From: Microbacterium mangrovi
Lineage (GTDB): Bacteria; Actinomycetota; Actinomycetes; Actinomycetales; Microbacteriaceae
Reading direction: 5' to 3'
Length of the DNA: 64,000 nucleotides
Assembly: GCF_000802305.1 (NCBI RefSeq)
Contig: NZ_JTDK01000005.1
Coordinates: forward strand, 42,436-106,435
Shown: positions 31,678 through 39,820 of the stretch, piece after piece
Layout of the letters: the number at the start of each line of letters is the position of its first letter
How positions within the stretch are numbered: position 1 is the stretch's first letter
Notes under the pieces: model-generated
Seen by the model: the letters and a program-made list of their open reading frames with translations, nothing else
What the model was told of the DNA's origin: nothing
The model's database searches: none
Translations under genes and position numbers: made by a program

Positions 31678-32187
31678 TCAGAACATCGCGCGGAGGAGCT
31701 CCGCCTCGATGTCGGCGAACGCGTCTTCGCTGAACGCGACCAGGCGCACCTCGGCGACGCCGGTGCGGGCCGCGGCGATCGTCTCGATCGCCGCCGCCGC
31801 GGCATCCTGCCGGGGCCATCCGTAGACGCCGGCGCTGATCAGCGGAAACGCGACGGACCGGGCGCCCAGTTCGTCGGCGACCTTGAGGCTGCGCCGATAG
31901 CACGAGGTCAGCAGGCCGCGATCGCGCTGCCCGGCCGCGTAGTTCGGGCCGACCGTGTGGATGACCCACCGTGCCGGCAGGTCGCCGGCGGTGGTCCATC
32001 CGGCATCCCCCGTGGCGAGGCCGTGCGGGAACCGCGCGATGCAGTCCTGCAGGATGGCGGGGCCCCCGGCCCGGTGGATGGCGCCGTCGACGCCGCCTCC
32101 GCCGCGCATGGCGTTGTTGGCGGCATTGACGACGGCATCCACCTCCTGCCGCGTGATGTCGCCGAGTTCAGCACGGATCTCGGTCAT
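31678..32187 (-). CDS. Macro-domain ADP-ribose hydrolase
   Basis: The 169-residue protein is a single macro domain: LGDITRQEVDAVVNAANNAMRGGGGVDGAIHRAGG (shown in parts: VVNAANNAM, GGGGVDGAIHRAGG), WVIHTVGPNY, and FPLISAGVYGWP. These are the ADP-ribose loops of the MacroD/YmdB class, which removes ADP-ribose from proteins or O-acetyl-ADP-ribose. No ADP-ribosyltransferase is nearby. The start may be leaderless, with CAGACT 6 nt upstream, a weaker form of the local consensus. Confidence 0.93.
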   Translation of the reverse strand: MTEIRAELGDITRQEVDAVVNAANNAMRGGGGVDGAIHRAGGPAILQDCIARFPHGLATGDAGWTTAGDLPARWVIHTVGPNYAAGQRDRGLLTSCYRRSLKVADELGARSVAFPLISAGVYGWPRQDAAAAAIETIAAARTGVAEVRLVAFSEDAFADIEAELLRAMF

Positions 32188-32221
32188 GGGCCCAGTCTGC
32201 CACCGCCGGTCGCGGCCGGCG

Positions 32222-32275
32222 TCAGTCGATCCGGGTGATCGGCGGCGGTGCGGCAGCGGCGTCGGGCTCGGGCAT
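32222..32275 (-). CDS. Possible 17-residue peptide coupled to the DUF1254 gene
   Basis: Three bases after the DUF1254 stop, ATG 32275 opens a frame of 17 codons: MPEPDAAAAPPPITRID. GGAG at the end of the DUF1254 gene is a suitable ribosome-binding site. The short length makes chance likely; reinitiation is possible. Confidence 0.2.
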   Translation of the reverse strand: MPEPDAAAAPPPITRID

Positions 32276-32278
32276 CCC

Positions 32279-33721
32279 TCAGCTCTCCTTGACGATCTCG
32301 GGGAGCTGCCACGTTCCGTCGAACCAGGGCTCGAGCGGCCCGTACAGGCGCACCATCGGGAACCACGACTTGCCGGGGATCGTCGGGACCCAGTTCGACT
32401 CCTTGCCCTCGGGGGCGGTCGGAGCGAACCACAGCACGGACGAGCCGTCGTCGTCCGGCTGGACGGTGCCGGTCAGGCTGGACAGAGCCGGGTACGCCGT
32501 CGACTGCAGGAGCGAGCGGGTCTGCGTGTCGTAGAGGTCGACCGACCAGAAGTTCTTCGCGGGCGGGTTCGCGGGGATGCGCAGCGAGTACGTCGCGGAG
32601 CCGTCGAGCACGTGCCCGTCGGCATCGTGCGCCGTGTAGGTGTACGCAGATCCGGCACCGACCTGCGCGTGCGCCATGGCCGGGGTGATGACCGTCGCGA
32701 AGTAGTGGAACCGGGTGCGCGCGTCGAGGTTGCGGGCGCCGTCGCTGAGGAACTCGTAGCTGCCGCCGACGAAGGGGTTCTTCCACGAGAGTCCCTCCCA
32801 GAAGTACGCCTCGGGCTCGCGCGGCGTGTACAGGATCGCCCGCGACATGGCCGCGCCGATGCGGGCGGCGTCGTCGAGGATGCCGCGGAGGCGGTCGTCG
32901 GGGGCGAACCGGGTGCCGTGCTTCAGGCCGATCGCCGCCAGGGTGCCGGCGCGCTCCGGATCGAGCGCGGTGACCGGCTCCTCGGCGACGAGCTGGGCGA
33001 CCTCCTCGAAGAACGAGAAGTCGTTGGCGTGCACCGTGTTCTGCAGCACGTTCGCGATGTTCACGAACGTGTTCTCGCGCGGGTCGTCCGCCGCGGAGAG
33101 CGGATAGATCCGGGTCTGCTTCATGGCCGGGACGCCGCCCAGGGCGCGCAGCACCACCCAGTTGGTGAAGGTCGGGCACTCGTACGTGTAGTAGCCGTCC
33201 GGCCGCTCGCCGTCGTACCCCGGCGGGAGGAACAGGTACTTGCCGCCGGCGCCTTTGTCGGGGCCTGGGATGCCCATGTCGGCGACGTACCGGAACCAGA
33301 AGTCGTCGACGACGCACAACGACTCCGGCGGCGCTTCGATGACCGTGGGGCCCCAGGCACGCAGGTCGAGGAACGTGGTCCCGTAGGTGGTCTCGGTGTT
33401 GGGCGTCAGGAACAGGCCGCCGGAGTTCGCGCGGGGGTCCGTGTAGCCGATGATGTCCGGCGACACGACTCCGGCGGTGCGCAGGCCGCGGCGCATCGCG
33501 ACGAGGGATGCCCCGGGCACGGCGGTCAGGAACGCGTCGATGCCGCGCAGCAGGTCGAGTCCGTCGAAGATCGTCTCCACCGACTCGGCCCGCGGAACCC
33601 CGTCGAAGAACTCCAGATCGCCGAACGGCGTCGACAGCGAATCCGGTGTCGACAGGTGGGTCACCTCCTCGGCCAGCTGCTCGCTCGTGAGACCTGCCCC
33701 GGGGGTACCCTCGATCGCCAT
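32279..33721 (-). CDS. DUF1254/DUF1214-domain protein
   Basis: The 480-residue protein has an N-terminal DUF1254 part (DIIGYTDPRANSGGLFLTPN, TTYGTTFLDLRAWGPTVIEAP) and a C-terminal DUF1214 part (YSLRIPANPPAKNFWSVDLYD, FAPTAPEGKESNWVPT, GKSWFPMVRLYGPLEP). These paired domains form two beta-sandwiches in a widespread family of unknown function, often secreted in Gram-negatives; here no signal peptide is present. AAAGGA is 9 nt before the ATG. A 28-bp dyad lies just upstream. Confidence 0.88.
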   Translation of the reverse strand: MAIEGTPGAGLTSEQLAEEVTHLSTPDSLSTPFGDLEFFDGVPRAESVETIFDGLDLLRGIDAFLTAVPGASLVAMRRGLRTAGVVSPDIIGYTDPRANSGGLFLTPNTETTYGTTFLDLRAWGPTVIEAPPESLCVVDDFWFRYVADMGIPGPDKGAGGKYLFLPPGYDGERPDGYYTYECPTFTNWVVLRALGGVPAMKQTRIYPLSAADDPRENTFVNIANVLQNTVHANDFSFFEEVAQLVAEEPVTALDPERAGTLAAIGLKHGTRFAPDDRLRGILDDAARIGAAMSRAILYTPREPEAYFWEGLSWKNPFVGGSYEFLSDGARNLDARTRFHYFATVITPAMAHAQVGAGSAYTYTAHDADGHVLDGSATYSLRIPANPPAKNFWSVDLYDTQTRSLLQSTAYPALSSLTGTVQPDDDGSSVLWFAPTAPEGKESNWVPTIPGKSWFPMVRLYGPLEPWFDGTWQLPEIVKES

Positions 33722-33742
33722 CGGATCGCATCCTTTCGTGTG

Positions 33743-33770
33743 CCTGACACTCGGGTTCGAGTCTGTCAGG
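33743..33770. promoter_or_regulatory. Dyad upstream of the DUF1254 gene
   Basis: CCTGACA (33743-33749) and TGTCAGG (33764-33770) are perfect arms, with CTCG-ggtt-CGAG nested between. It lies 22 bp before the start on the minus strand and could be an operator. No regulator gene is adjacent. Confidence 0.45.
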
Positions 33771-33846
33771 GTGAGGATGCCGCTGCCAGGACCGGCGGCC
33801 TGCTGCGGAACGTGTCGCGCAGCGGCCGCGCGGGCGCGGCGGGGCG

Positions 33847-35178
33847 TCAGGGCACGCGGGTGATGGAGCCGGTCCGGGAGTCCAGGACCGGCACGGCGGT
33901 GGTCGGGGTGTGGTGGGCCTGCAGCGCCCGGTGGATGCGCCAGGCGGCGAACACGGCGACCGCGCTGACCGCGAAGTGCAGGCCGAGGTAGACGTCGGCG
34001 AGGCCGGCACCGAGCAGGAGCCCGGCGACGAGGGGACCGGCCGCCGAGAACGCGGTCTGCAGTGCCGACACGGTGCCCAGGGTCTGCCCGACCATTCCCG
34101 CGGGCGCCAGGGACGCCGTCAGCGGGTTCAGCACCGGGCTGTAGATCGTCTCGCCGACGGCGAAGACGCCGTAGGTCGTGACGAACATCGCCGAGGCCAG
34201 GGCGGCGGGCATGAACTGGGCGGCGCTGAGCAGCACCCACGACAGCATCCAGATGACCCCGACGGCCATCAGCAGCACGGGCGCCGAGCGCTTCGCGGTG
34301 AGGCGCACCATGAGCACCTGCAGGGCGACCACGACGAGGCAGTTCACCGCGGCGGCGGTGCCGATCGCTGACGGGTCGACGTGCAGCTCGGTGATCGCGT
34401 AGGCCGGAAGGCCGGACTCGAACTGGGCGTAGAAGCCGAGGGCGAGGGCGACGGTCACCACGGCCGTCCAGCGCATCGCGGGCTCGGCGAAGATGAGCCG
34501 CAGCGCGCCCGGACGCCGGGCGGGCGTGTGCTTCGCATCGGGGCGGATCACCGTGATGGCGCCGGTGGAGGCATCCACACCCGCATCCGTCGCCTCTTCG
34601 GCGACCGAATCGACGACGCCGATCGGGCCGGGGAGGCGCCCGGCGATCGCGATCACGATGGACGACAGCACGAAGCCGAGCGCGGCCATCAGGAATCCGG
34701 CGTTGAGGCCGGTAGGCTCGTCGAGGTTCACGACCAGACCCGCCAGGAACGCGCCGGCGGCCATGCCGAGCGACTCGGCGGTGAACTTGTAGGCGAACAC
34801 GCGGCGGCGGTCGTCGCTGGACGACCAGCGCAGGGCGAGCACCTGCTTGGCCGGGACCGCGGCGGACAGTCCGAGGCCGAACACCAGCATCCCGGCCAGG
34901 AACAGCTGCGGCGAGTCGACGAACATGAGGGATCCGACCGCTGCGGCGCCGATGAGCTGGGTGGCGACGGCGACGAGCACCGGGTCGATGCGGTCGGCGA
35001 GGCGTCCGGCGAGCGGCGCGGCCACGAGCGCGCCCACCGAGAAGAGGGAGGATGCCACGGCCGCCGTGAGGGTGCCCCACCCGCGGGTGTCCGCCGCGTA
35101 GGCGTACTGATAGGGGAGCACGGCACCCCAGCCGAGGGAGCCGATCGCGGACGCGAGGATGAGCAGACGAGCACGCAT
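33847..35178 (-). CDS. MFS transporter, 12-segment
   Basis: The 443-residue protein has 12 hydrophobic segments, motif A as GRLADRIDPVLVAV (after segment 2) and a central hydrophilic loop of about 50 residues (ATDAGVDASTGAITVIRPDAKHTPARRPG). RWSSSDDRRRVFAYKFTAESLG fits the exporter-type inter-segment motif. ATG 35178 has AAGGAGG 7 nt upstream, lying in the palindrome AAGGAGGCCTCCT. It diverges from a MarR gene across a perfect 8-3-8 dyad, so drug-type efflux under MarR control is likely. Confidence 0.86.
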   Translation of the reverse strand: MRARLLILASAIGSLGWGAVLPYQYAYAADTRGWGTLTAAVASSLFSVGALVAAPLAGRLADRIDPVLVAVATQLIGAAAVGSLMFVDSPQLFLAGMLVFGLGLSAAVPAKQVLALRWSSSDDRRRVFAYKFTAESLGMAAGAFLAGLVVNLDEPTGLNAGFLMAALGFVLSSIVIAIAGRLPGPIGVVDSVAEEATDAGVDASTGAITVIRPDAKHTPARRPGALRLIFAEPAMRWTAVVTVALALGFYAQFESGLPAYAITELHVDPSAIGTAAAVNCLVVVALQVLMVRLTAKRSAPVLLMAVGVIWMLSWVLLSAAQFMPAALASAMFVTTYGVFAVGETIYSPVLNPLTASLAPAGMVGQTLGTVSALQTAFSAAGPLVAGLLLGAGLADVYLGLHFAVSAVAVFAAWRIHRALQAHHTPTTAVPVLDSRTGSITRVP

Positions 35179-35223
35179 GAGGAGGCCTCCTTCGGTCGGT
35201 GGCGGGACGCCGTGATAGCTTTC

Positions 35224-35242
35224 ATGTCGAAGATTTCGACAT
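35224..35242. promoter_or_regulatory. Perfect MarR-type dyad between divergent MFS and MarR genes
   Basis: ATGTCGAA-GAT-TTCGACAT (35224-35242) is a perfect inverted repeat with a 3-bp centre. It lies 46 bp from the MFS start and 42 bp from the MarR start, well placed to repress both. Confidence 0.7.
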
Positions 35243-35283
35243 CGAAATATTAGCAACAGAAAGAAGCGTGGGAGAATTCCCGC

Positions 35284-35790
35284 ATGGCCGGTCGAAGATC
35301 AAGCACGCGCGACGAGTACCGCCGCGCGGTCGAGACGTATGTCGCCGCCGGCGGCGACGAGTCCGTGCAGCGCGTGATCACCGCCGCGCAGAGCCTGAAC
35401 CGCAAGCTCGACCAGTGGTACGCCCGCCAGCTCGTCGACCTCGATCTCACCGCGGGGGAGTGGGGCGTCATCGCCGGCATCGCCCGCGCGGGCGAGCCGC
35501 TCACCCCCGGCTACCTCGCCGAGCTGACCAGTGTCGCCCCGTCGTCGATGACTCATCGGCTCGACAGGCTCGCCGAACGCGGCCTCGTCGAGCGCACGCC
35601 GGATGCCGAGAACCGCACGCGGGTGCTGGTGGGGCTGACGGATGCCGGCTGGCGCACGTTCAGCTCGGTGATCCGCAGCTCGAACGTCGTGGAGTCCGAC
35701 GTCCTGCAGGACCTCAGCGACCGCGAGCGCGACGAGCTCGCCCGCCTCCTCGAGATCGTCATCCTCCGCCTCGACCACATCGGGGACTGA
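35284..35790 (+). CDS. MarR-family regulator
   Basis: The 168-residue protein has a helical dimerisation start, then LTAGEWGVIAGIARAGEPLTPGYLA, the recognition region SVAPSSMTHRLDRLAERGLVER and a wing with RTRVLVGLTDAG. It is divergent from an MFS exporter with a single strong dyad between, the usual arrangement for MarR control of efflux. GGGAG lies 9 nt before the ATG. A dispersed palindromic repeat begins 11 bp after its stop. Confidence 0.92.
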   Translation: MAGRRSSTRDEYRRAVETYVAAGGDESVQRVITAAQSLNRKLDQWYARQLVDLDLTAGEWGVIAGIARAGEPLTPGYLAELTSVAPSSMTHRLDRLAERGLVERTPDAENRTRVLVGLTDAGWRTFSSVIRSSNVVESDVLQDLSDRERDELARLLEIVILRLDHIGD

Positions 35791-35800
35791 CCCGTTCCGC

Positions 35801-35821
35801 GCCCTGAGCCTGTCGAAGGGC
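35801..35821 (+). repeat. CCCTGAGCTTGTCGAAGGG-type element
   Basis: GCCCTGAGCCTGTCGAAGGGC is an isolated copy of the dispersed repeat that recurs through 35.8-46.4 kb. The ends GCCCT and AGGGC are complementary, so it can fold into a short hairpin. Confidence 0.85.
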
Positions 35822-35856
35822 AGCCGCGATGTCAGACGTCACACAAAATGCACCCC

Positions 35857-36156
35857 ATGGCGTTCGTCTACATCCTGGAGTGCAGCGACGGCAGCTTGTA
35901 CACCGGCAGCACCGACCGGGACGTCGAACATCGTGTCTGGCAGCACAATCACGATGACGCGTGGGCGGCGAATCACACCCGACGTCATCGACCCGTGAAC
36001 CTGGTGTGGTGCGCGTCGGTTCCGGATGCCGGTCGCGCGTTCGCCCTGGAGAAGCAGATCCAGGGTTGGAGTCGCGCCAAGAAGCTGGCCCTGATCGATG
36101 GTCGATTGGAAGACCTGCCGGCGCTATCGAGATCTCGTTCGGGACAGACACCCTGA
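35857..36156 (+). CDS. GIY-YIG nuclease-superfamily protein (UPF0213-like)
   Basis: The 99-residue protein is a single GIY-YIG domain: FVYILECSDGSLYTGSTDRDVEHRVWQHN (in parts: FVYILEC, LYTGST, HRVWQHN), then FALEKQIQGWSRAKKLALIDG, with the conserved Arg and Glu of the fold. Stand-alone members are common and their cellular role is unclear. ATG 35857 fits the usual start of the family; ATG 35848 is 3 codons earlier. No ribosome-binding site is clear. Confidence 0.85.
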   Translation: MAFVYILECSDGSLYTGSTDRDVEHRVWQHNHDDAWAANHTRRHRPVNLVWCASVPDAGRAFALEKQIQGWSRAKKLALIDGRLEDLPALSRSRSGQTP

Positions 36157-36169
36157 CTCCGGGGCTGTT

Positions 36170-36223
36170 GGGCTTCGACAGGCTCAGCCCGCCGTGCTGC
36201 GCCCTGAGCTTGTCGAAGGGCAG
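36170..36223. repeat. Inverted pair of CCCTGAGCTTGTCGAAGGG-type elements
   Basis: GGGCTTCGACAGGCTCAGCCC (36170-36190) faces GCCCTGAGCTTGTCGAAGGGC (36201-36221). The two can pair over about 20 bp, giving a large stem between convergent genes (ends at 36156 and 36242), so the pair could serve as a bidirectional terminator. Confidence 0.85.
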
Positions 36224-36241
36224 TCGCTCCCGGCCCCAGCG

Positions 36242-36829
36242 TCAGCGGGCGCCGCGGACCGCGTAGCGCCGCATCCCGACCCCGTCGCCGCCGTATTCGC
36301 CGGACTCGAGCAGGTCGAGCTGCAGCGGTTCGGCGAGTTCGTCGAACAGGGGGCGCCCCGCCCCGAGGACGACGGGGTGGATGAACAGCAGCAGTTCGTC
36401 GAGGAGTCCCGCGTTCAGCAGCTGCGTCGCGATCGATGCGCCGCCGACCCCGATGTCGCCGTCGGCGCTCGAGCGCAGGTCGGCCAGGCGTTCGAGGGCG
36501 GAGTCGCCGTAGATCTCCGTGTTGTACTGCGCGGTGGTGCGCGAGCGCGACACCAGGATCTTGGGTTTGTCTGTCCAGATGTGCCCGTATTCGCGCAGGA
36601 AGTCGGGCGCCGACTCGTCGGTGCGGGCGGCGGGCCAGTAGTCCTCCATGATCTCGTAGATCGCCCGGCCCTCGACCGACATCGTCTGGGCGGCCGCGCG
36701 CCGGTTGAACTCGCGGTGCAGTGGTTCGTCGATCCGCAGCCACTCGTCACCGGCGTGGCCGGTCGTGGCGGGCGGGTCGATCTTGCCGTCGAGCGAGATG
36801 TTCATCCAGTACACGAAGCGGGCGGTCAT
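36242..36829 (-). CDS. Dihydrofolate reductase/RibD-C family protein
   Basis: The 195-residue protein has the DHFR-like fold of the RibD C-terminal family: FVYWMNISLDGKI at the start, MSVEGRAIYEIMEDYWP, PKILVSRS, IGVGGASIATQLLNAGLLDEL and PVVLGAGRPLF. Stand-alone members are NADPH-dependent reductases of unknown substrate. TAGCCT 6 nt before the ATG (36836-36841) implies a leaderless mRNA. It ends next to an inverted repeat pair. Confidence 0.88.
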   Translation of the reverse strand: MTARFVYWMNISLDGKIDPPATTGHAGDEWLRIDEPLHREFNRRAAAQTMSVEGRAIYEIMEDYWPAARTDESAPDFLREYGHIWTDKPKILVSRSRTTAQYNTEIYGDSALERLADLRSSADGDIGVGGASIATQLLNAGLLDELLLFIHPVVLGAGRPLFDELAEPLQLDLLESGEYGGDGVGMRRYAVRGAR

Positions 36830-36890
36830 GCCGCCAGGCTACGCGCGCCCGCCCCGTCGCGGGAGGGATATCCTGAGAACTTTGCATGAA

Positions 36891-36928
36891 TGAAAGATTT
36901 CACTTCACACAAAGTTGCAGTCGTGCAA
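36891..36928. promoter_or_regulatory. Cluster of dyads upstream of the DHA2 exporter
   Basis: TGAAA-GA-TTTCA (36891-36902) and TTGCA-gtcg-TGCAA (36915-36928) are perfect interrupted palindromes in a locally AT-rich stretch 34-71 bp before the exporter start. AACTTTG and CAAAGTT also flank the first. The TetR gene after the exporter is the likely binder. Confidence 0.5.
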
Positions 36929-36961
36929 TGATGTAGGAACGCAATCTCAAGAAGGATGCTG

Positions 36962-39076
36962 ATGTCTTCAACCGCCACCGCGCCCACCCCGACCGTGGGC
37001 GCACCCCGTGCGCAGCACGGGTCACCGATCATGACGCACCGGCAGATCATGCTCGTGATCGTCGGCCTCATGGCCGGTATGTTCCTCGCGTCGCTCGATC
37101 AGACGATCGTGTCGACAGCCATCCGCACCATCGGCGACGACCTGCACGGCCTCGATCAGCAGGCCTGGGTCACGACCGCCTACATGATCACCTCGACGAT
37201 CATGGTGCCGATCTACGGCAAGCTCTCCGACGTCTTCGGTCGCCGGCCCATCTATCTGTTCGGCATCGCCGTCTTCATCCTCGGGTCGCTGCTGTCCAGC
37301 TTCTCCACCTCGATGGTCGAGCTCGCCGCGTTCCGGGCGTTCCAGGGAATCGGCGCCGGTGCGCTGATGTCGATGCCGCTGGCGATCATGGGCGACATGC
37401 TCGCTCCGCGCGAGCGCGCAAAGTACCAGGGCTTCTTCCTGGCCGTCTTCGGCATCTCGTCGGTCATCGGCCCGGTGATCGGCGGCGCCTTCGCCGGCGC
37501 GAGCACGATCCTCGGCATCGACGGCTGGCGCTGGGTGTTCCTCATCAACGTGCCGATCGGCATCGTGGCGATCGTCATGGTGTTCGCCTTCCTGCACCTG
37601 CCGAAGTTCGGTGAGCGGGCCAAGCCCCGCATCGACTGGTTCGGAGCGGCCGCGGTCGTCGTCGCCCTCGTCCCCTTCCTCCTCGTGGCCGAGCAGGGCC
37701 GCACCTGGGGCTGGGACTCGACCGCTGCGATCACCTGCTACGTCATCGGCGCGCTGGGCCTCGTCGCGTTCCTGCTGATCGAGTTCCGCATGGGCGATGA
37801 CGCGATCATCCCGATGAAGCTGTTCCGCAAGGGCGCCTTCTCGATGGCGACGCTCCTCGGCTTCCTCGTCGGGTTCGGCATGTTCGGTGCGATGCTCACC
37901 ATCCCGCTGTACCTGCAGATCGTGATCGGCCTGAACCCGACGCAGTCCGGGTTCGCGATGCTCCCGATGGTGCTCGGCCTCATGGCGGCCTCGATCGGTT
38001 CGGGTCAGTTCATCTCGAAGACCGGCAAATACCGCTGGTTCCCGACGCTCGGCACCGGCCTCGTCGGCGTCGGCTACCTGCTGCTGACCACCCTCACGGT
38101 CGACTCGTCGATCTGGCTGCTCGCCGGCATCATGGTGCTCGTCGGCCTCGGCCTCGGCGTCATCATGCAGTCGCTCGTGCTCGCCACCCAGGGGGCGGTC
38201 GAGCCGCGTGACATGGGTGTGGCCACCAGCGCCGCGACGTTCTTCCGCCAGATCGGCGGCACGCTCGGCACCGCGGTGCTGCTGTCGGTGCTGTTCTCGG
38301 TGATGCCGACCCACATCAACACGGCCATGTCCGACAAGGCCGAGCTGACCGCCGCGCTGGATGCCGCGATGAACCCCGCCGTCGCCGACAAGGCGAACAA
38401 CAAGGGCGTCATGGACCAGATGTGGAACAAGATCGTCCAGCCGATCGAGAAGGGCACCCAGGAGGGGCTCGACAAGGCCACCGCGCAGATCAACGCCGCC
38501 GTCAAGGTCGCCGTGACCGAGAAGGTGACGCAGGCGGTCGACGCACAGGTCGCCGCCGGGGTCATCCCGCAGGCCGCCGCCGATCAGATCATCGCGCAGC
38601 AGGTCGACAAGGCACTGCCGGTCGCCACCGCGACCGCCGTGAAGCAGGCCGCCGAGAAGGCGGGCGTCTCCGTCGAGAACGGCAAGCTCGTCGTGGACTA
38701 CTCCAACGCCGACCAGCGCAAGGCCGTGGTCGACAAGGTGGAGCCCACCATCGAGAAGAAGCTGAAGGACACCAGCGCGAGCAGCTCGTCCGACAGCTCC
38801 AGCATGAGCGACACGTCGTTCCTCAACGGCGCGGACAAGCCGCTGACCGTGCAGTTCCTCACCGGCTTCACCTCGTCGACGGGTCTGGTCTACTGGGTCG
38901 GATTCCTGGTGATGATGGTGGCGTTCGTCCTGTCGTTCTTCTTCAAGGCCCCGCCGCTGCGTCAGCGGTCGGCTCTGCAGGAGCAGGCGGACAAGCACGC
39001 CGAGGATGCCGCCGCAGCCGACGCCAAGTCGGATGACGACATCATCGACGAGCTCGAGGAGCGGGTGAAGGCCTGA
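36962..39076 (+). CDS. DHA2-family MFS exporter with a large outer loop before the last segment
   Basis: The 704-residue protein has 14 segments with motifs SLDQTIVSTAI (segment 1), YGKLSDVFGRRP (motif A) and GPVIGGAF (motif C). After segment 13 (LFSVMP) comes a soluble stretch of about 170 residues, helical and Lys/Ala/Gln-rich (DKATAQINAAVKVAVTEK, then SSSSDSSSMSD), before segment 14 and an acidic tail. Family members are normally 450-550 residues, so this loop is the unusual part. AAGGA 5 nt upstream selects ATG 36962. A TetR gene follows, and dyads lie upstream, pointing to drug-inducible efflux. Confidence 0.88.
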   Translation: MSSTATAPTPTVGAPRAQHGSPIMTHRQIMLVIVGLMAGMFLASLDQTIVSTAIRTIGDDLHGLDQQAWVTTAYMITSTIMVPIYGKLSDVFGRRPIYLFGIAVFILGSLLSSFSTSMVELAAFRAFQGIGAGALMSMPLAIMGDMLAPRERAKYQGFFLAVFGISSVIGPVIGGAFAGASTILGIDGWRWVFLINVPIGIVAIVMVFAFLHLPKFGERAKPRIDWFGAAAVVVALVPFLLVAEQGRTWGWDSTAAITCYVIGALGLVAFLLIEFRMGDDAIIPMKLFRKGAFSMATLLGFLVGFGMFGAMLTIPLYLQIVIGLNPTQSGFAMLPMVLGLMAASIGSGQFISKTGKYRWFPTLGTGLVGVGYLLLTTLTVDSSIWLLAGIMVLVGLGLGVIMQSLVLATQGAVEPRDMGVATSAATFFRQIGGTLGTAVLLSVLFSVMPTHINTAMSDKAELTAALDAAMNPAVADKANNKGVMDQMWNKIVQPIEKGTQEGLDKATAQINAAVKVAVTEKVTQAVDAQVAAGVIPQAAADQIIAQQVDKALPVATATAVKQAAEKAGVSVENGKLVVDYSNADQRKAVVDKVEPTIEKKLKDTSASSSSDSSSMSDTSFLNGADKPLTVQFLTGFTSSTGLVYWVGFLVMMVAFVLSFFFKAPPLRQRSALQEQADKHAEDAAAADAKSDDDIIDELEERVKA

Positions 39077-39094
39077 CCCGCCACAATGGGAGGA

Positions 39095-39122
39095 GCACCG
39101 GCCGGATCCGTCCGGCCGGTGC
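39095..39122 (+). terminator. Hairpin between the exporter and the TetR gene
   Basis: GCACCGGCCGGA (39095-39106) and TCCGGCCGGTGC (39111-39122) form a perfect 12-bp stem with loop TCCG, 18 bp after the exporter stop and 27 bp before the TetR start. No U-tract. It may end or attenuate transcription into tetR. Confidence 0.6.
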
Positions 39123-39149
39123 ACTCCCGCAGAACGGACACCGCACATC

Positions 39150-39725
39150 ATGAACCCGCAGCCCGACTCCCTCCGCGAGCGCAAGAAGCGCGAGACGCGC
39201 GAGCGCATCCGAGACGCCGCCGTGGCGCTCGCGGATGCCAAGGGCATCGCCGACACGACGGTCGAGGAGATCTGCGCTGCCGCCGACGTCTCGGTGCGGA
39301 CGTTCTTCAACTACTACCCGACCAAGAACGCGGCGATCCTGGGGCTTCCGGCCCTGATCATCCCGGATGAGGCGCGCGAGAAGTTCCTCGCCGGGTCGGG
39401 CGCGCTGATCGACGACATCGTCACCCTCATCACCGGGATCGGCCTCGAGCTGCCCGGCAAGCACAAGCACGGCATCGTCAAGCGGCATCCCGAACTGGCC
39501 TCCACCTTGATGGAGTGGGGCAGCCGTCACCGCAGCGACCTGATCTCGATCGTCGAGCAGCGCACCGACCCCGCGACCGCGCGTCTCGCCGTCGGGGCCG
39601 TGATGATCAGCTTCGGGGATGCCGCGTCCGAGGGCGGCGACATCAGCCCCGAGACGGTCGACACCGAGGTGCACCTGGCGCTCGATCGCCTCTCGGCGCT
39701 CCTGTCTGCCCGCGCCCCCCGCTGA
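39150..39725 (+). CDS. TetR-family transcriptional regulator
   Basis: The 191-residue protein begins with a typical TetR helix-turn-helix: RERKKRETRERIRDAAVALA, TTVEEICAAADVSVRTFFNYYPTK. The helical ligand domain follows and is not diagnostic. It lies directly downstream of the DHA2 exporter, whose upstream dyads are good operator candidates; a hairpin separates the two genes. No ribosome-binding site is obvious before the ATG. Confidence 0.92.
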   Translation: MNPQPDSLRERKKRETRERIRDAAVALADAKGIADTTVEEICAAADVSVRTFFNYYPTKNAAILGLPALIIPDEAREKFLAGSGALIDDIVTLITGIGLELPGKHKHGIVKRHPELASTLMEWGSRHRSDLISIVEQRTDPATARLAVGAVMISFGDAASEGGDISPETVDTEVHLALDRLSALLSARAPR

Positions 39726-39731
39726 CGCACG

Positions 39732-39788
39732 CCTGTCGCTCCCGCGCCCTGAGCCTGTCGCTCCCGCGCCCTGAGCCTGTCGAAGGGC
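39732..39788 (+). repeat. Tandem duplication within a dispersed-repeat copy
   Basis: The 22-bp unit CCTGTCGCTCCCGCGCCCTGAG is present twice without change (39732-39753, 39754-39775) and runs into a full GCGCCCTGAGCCTGTCGAAG element ending at 39788. Slippage of the repeat left half is the simplest cause. Confidence 0.85.
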
Positions 39789-39820
39789 AGTCCCACCCGC
39801 CATGCGAGTAGCGTGGCTCC

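Noticed and set aside
31678..32187. Macro-domain gene as antitoxin of a DarTG-type pair
   Set aside because: The neighbour (31180-31638) has no ADP-ribosyltransferase motif and is downstream with its own promoter.
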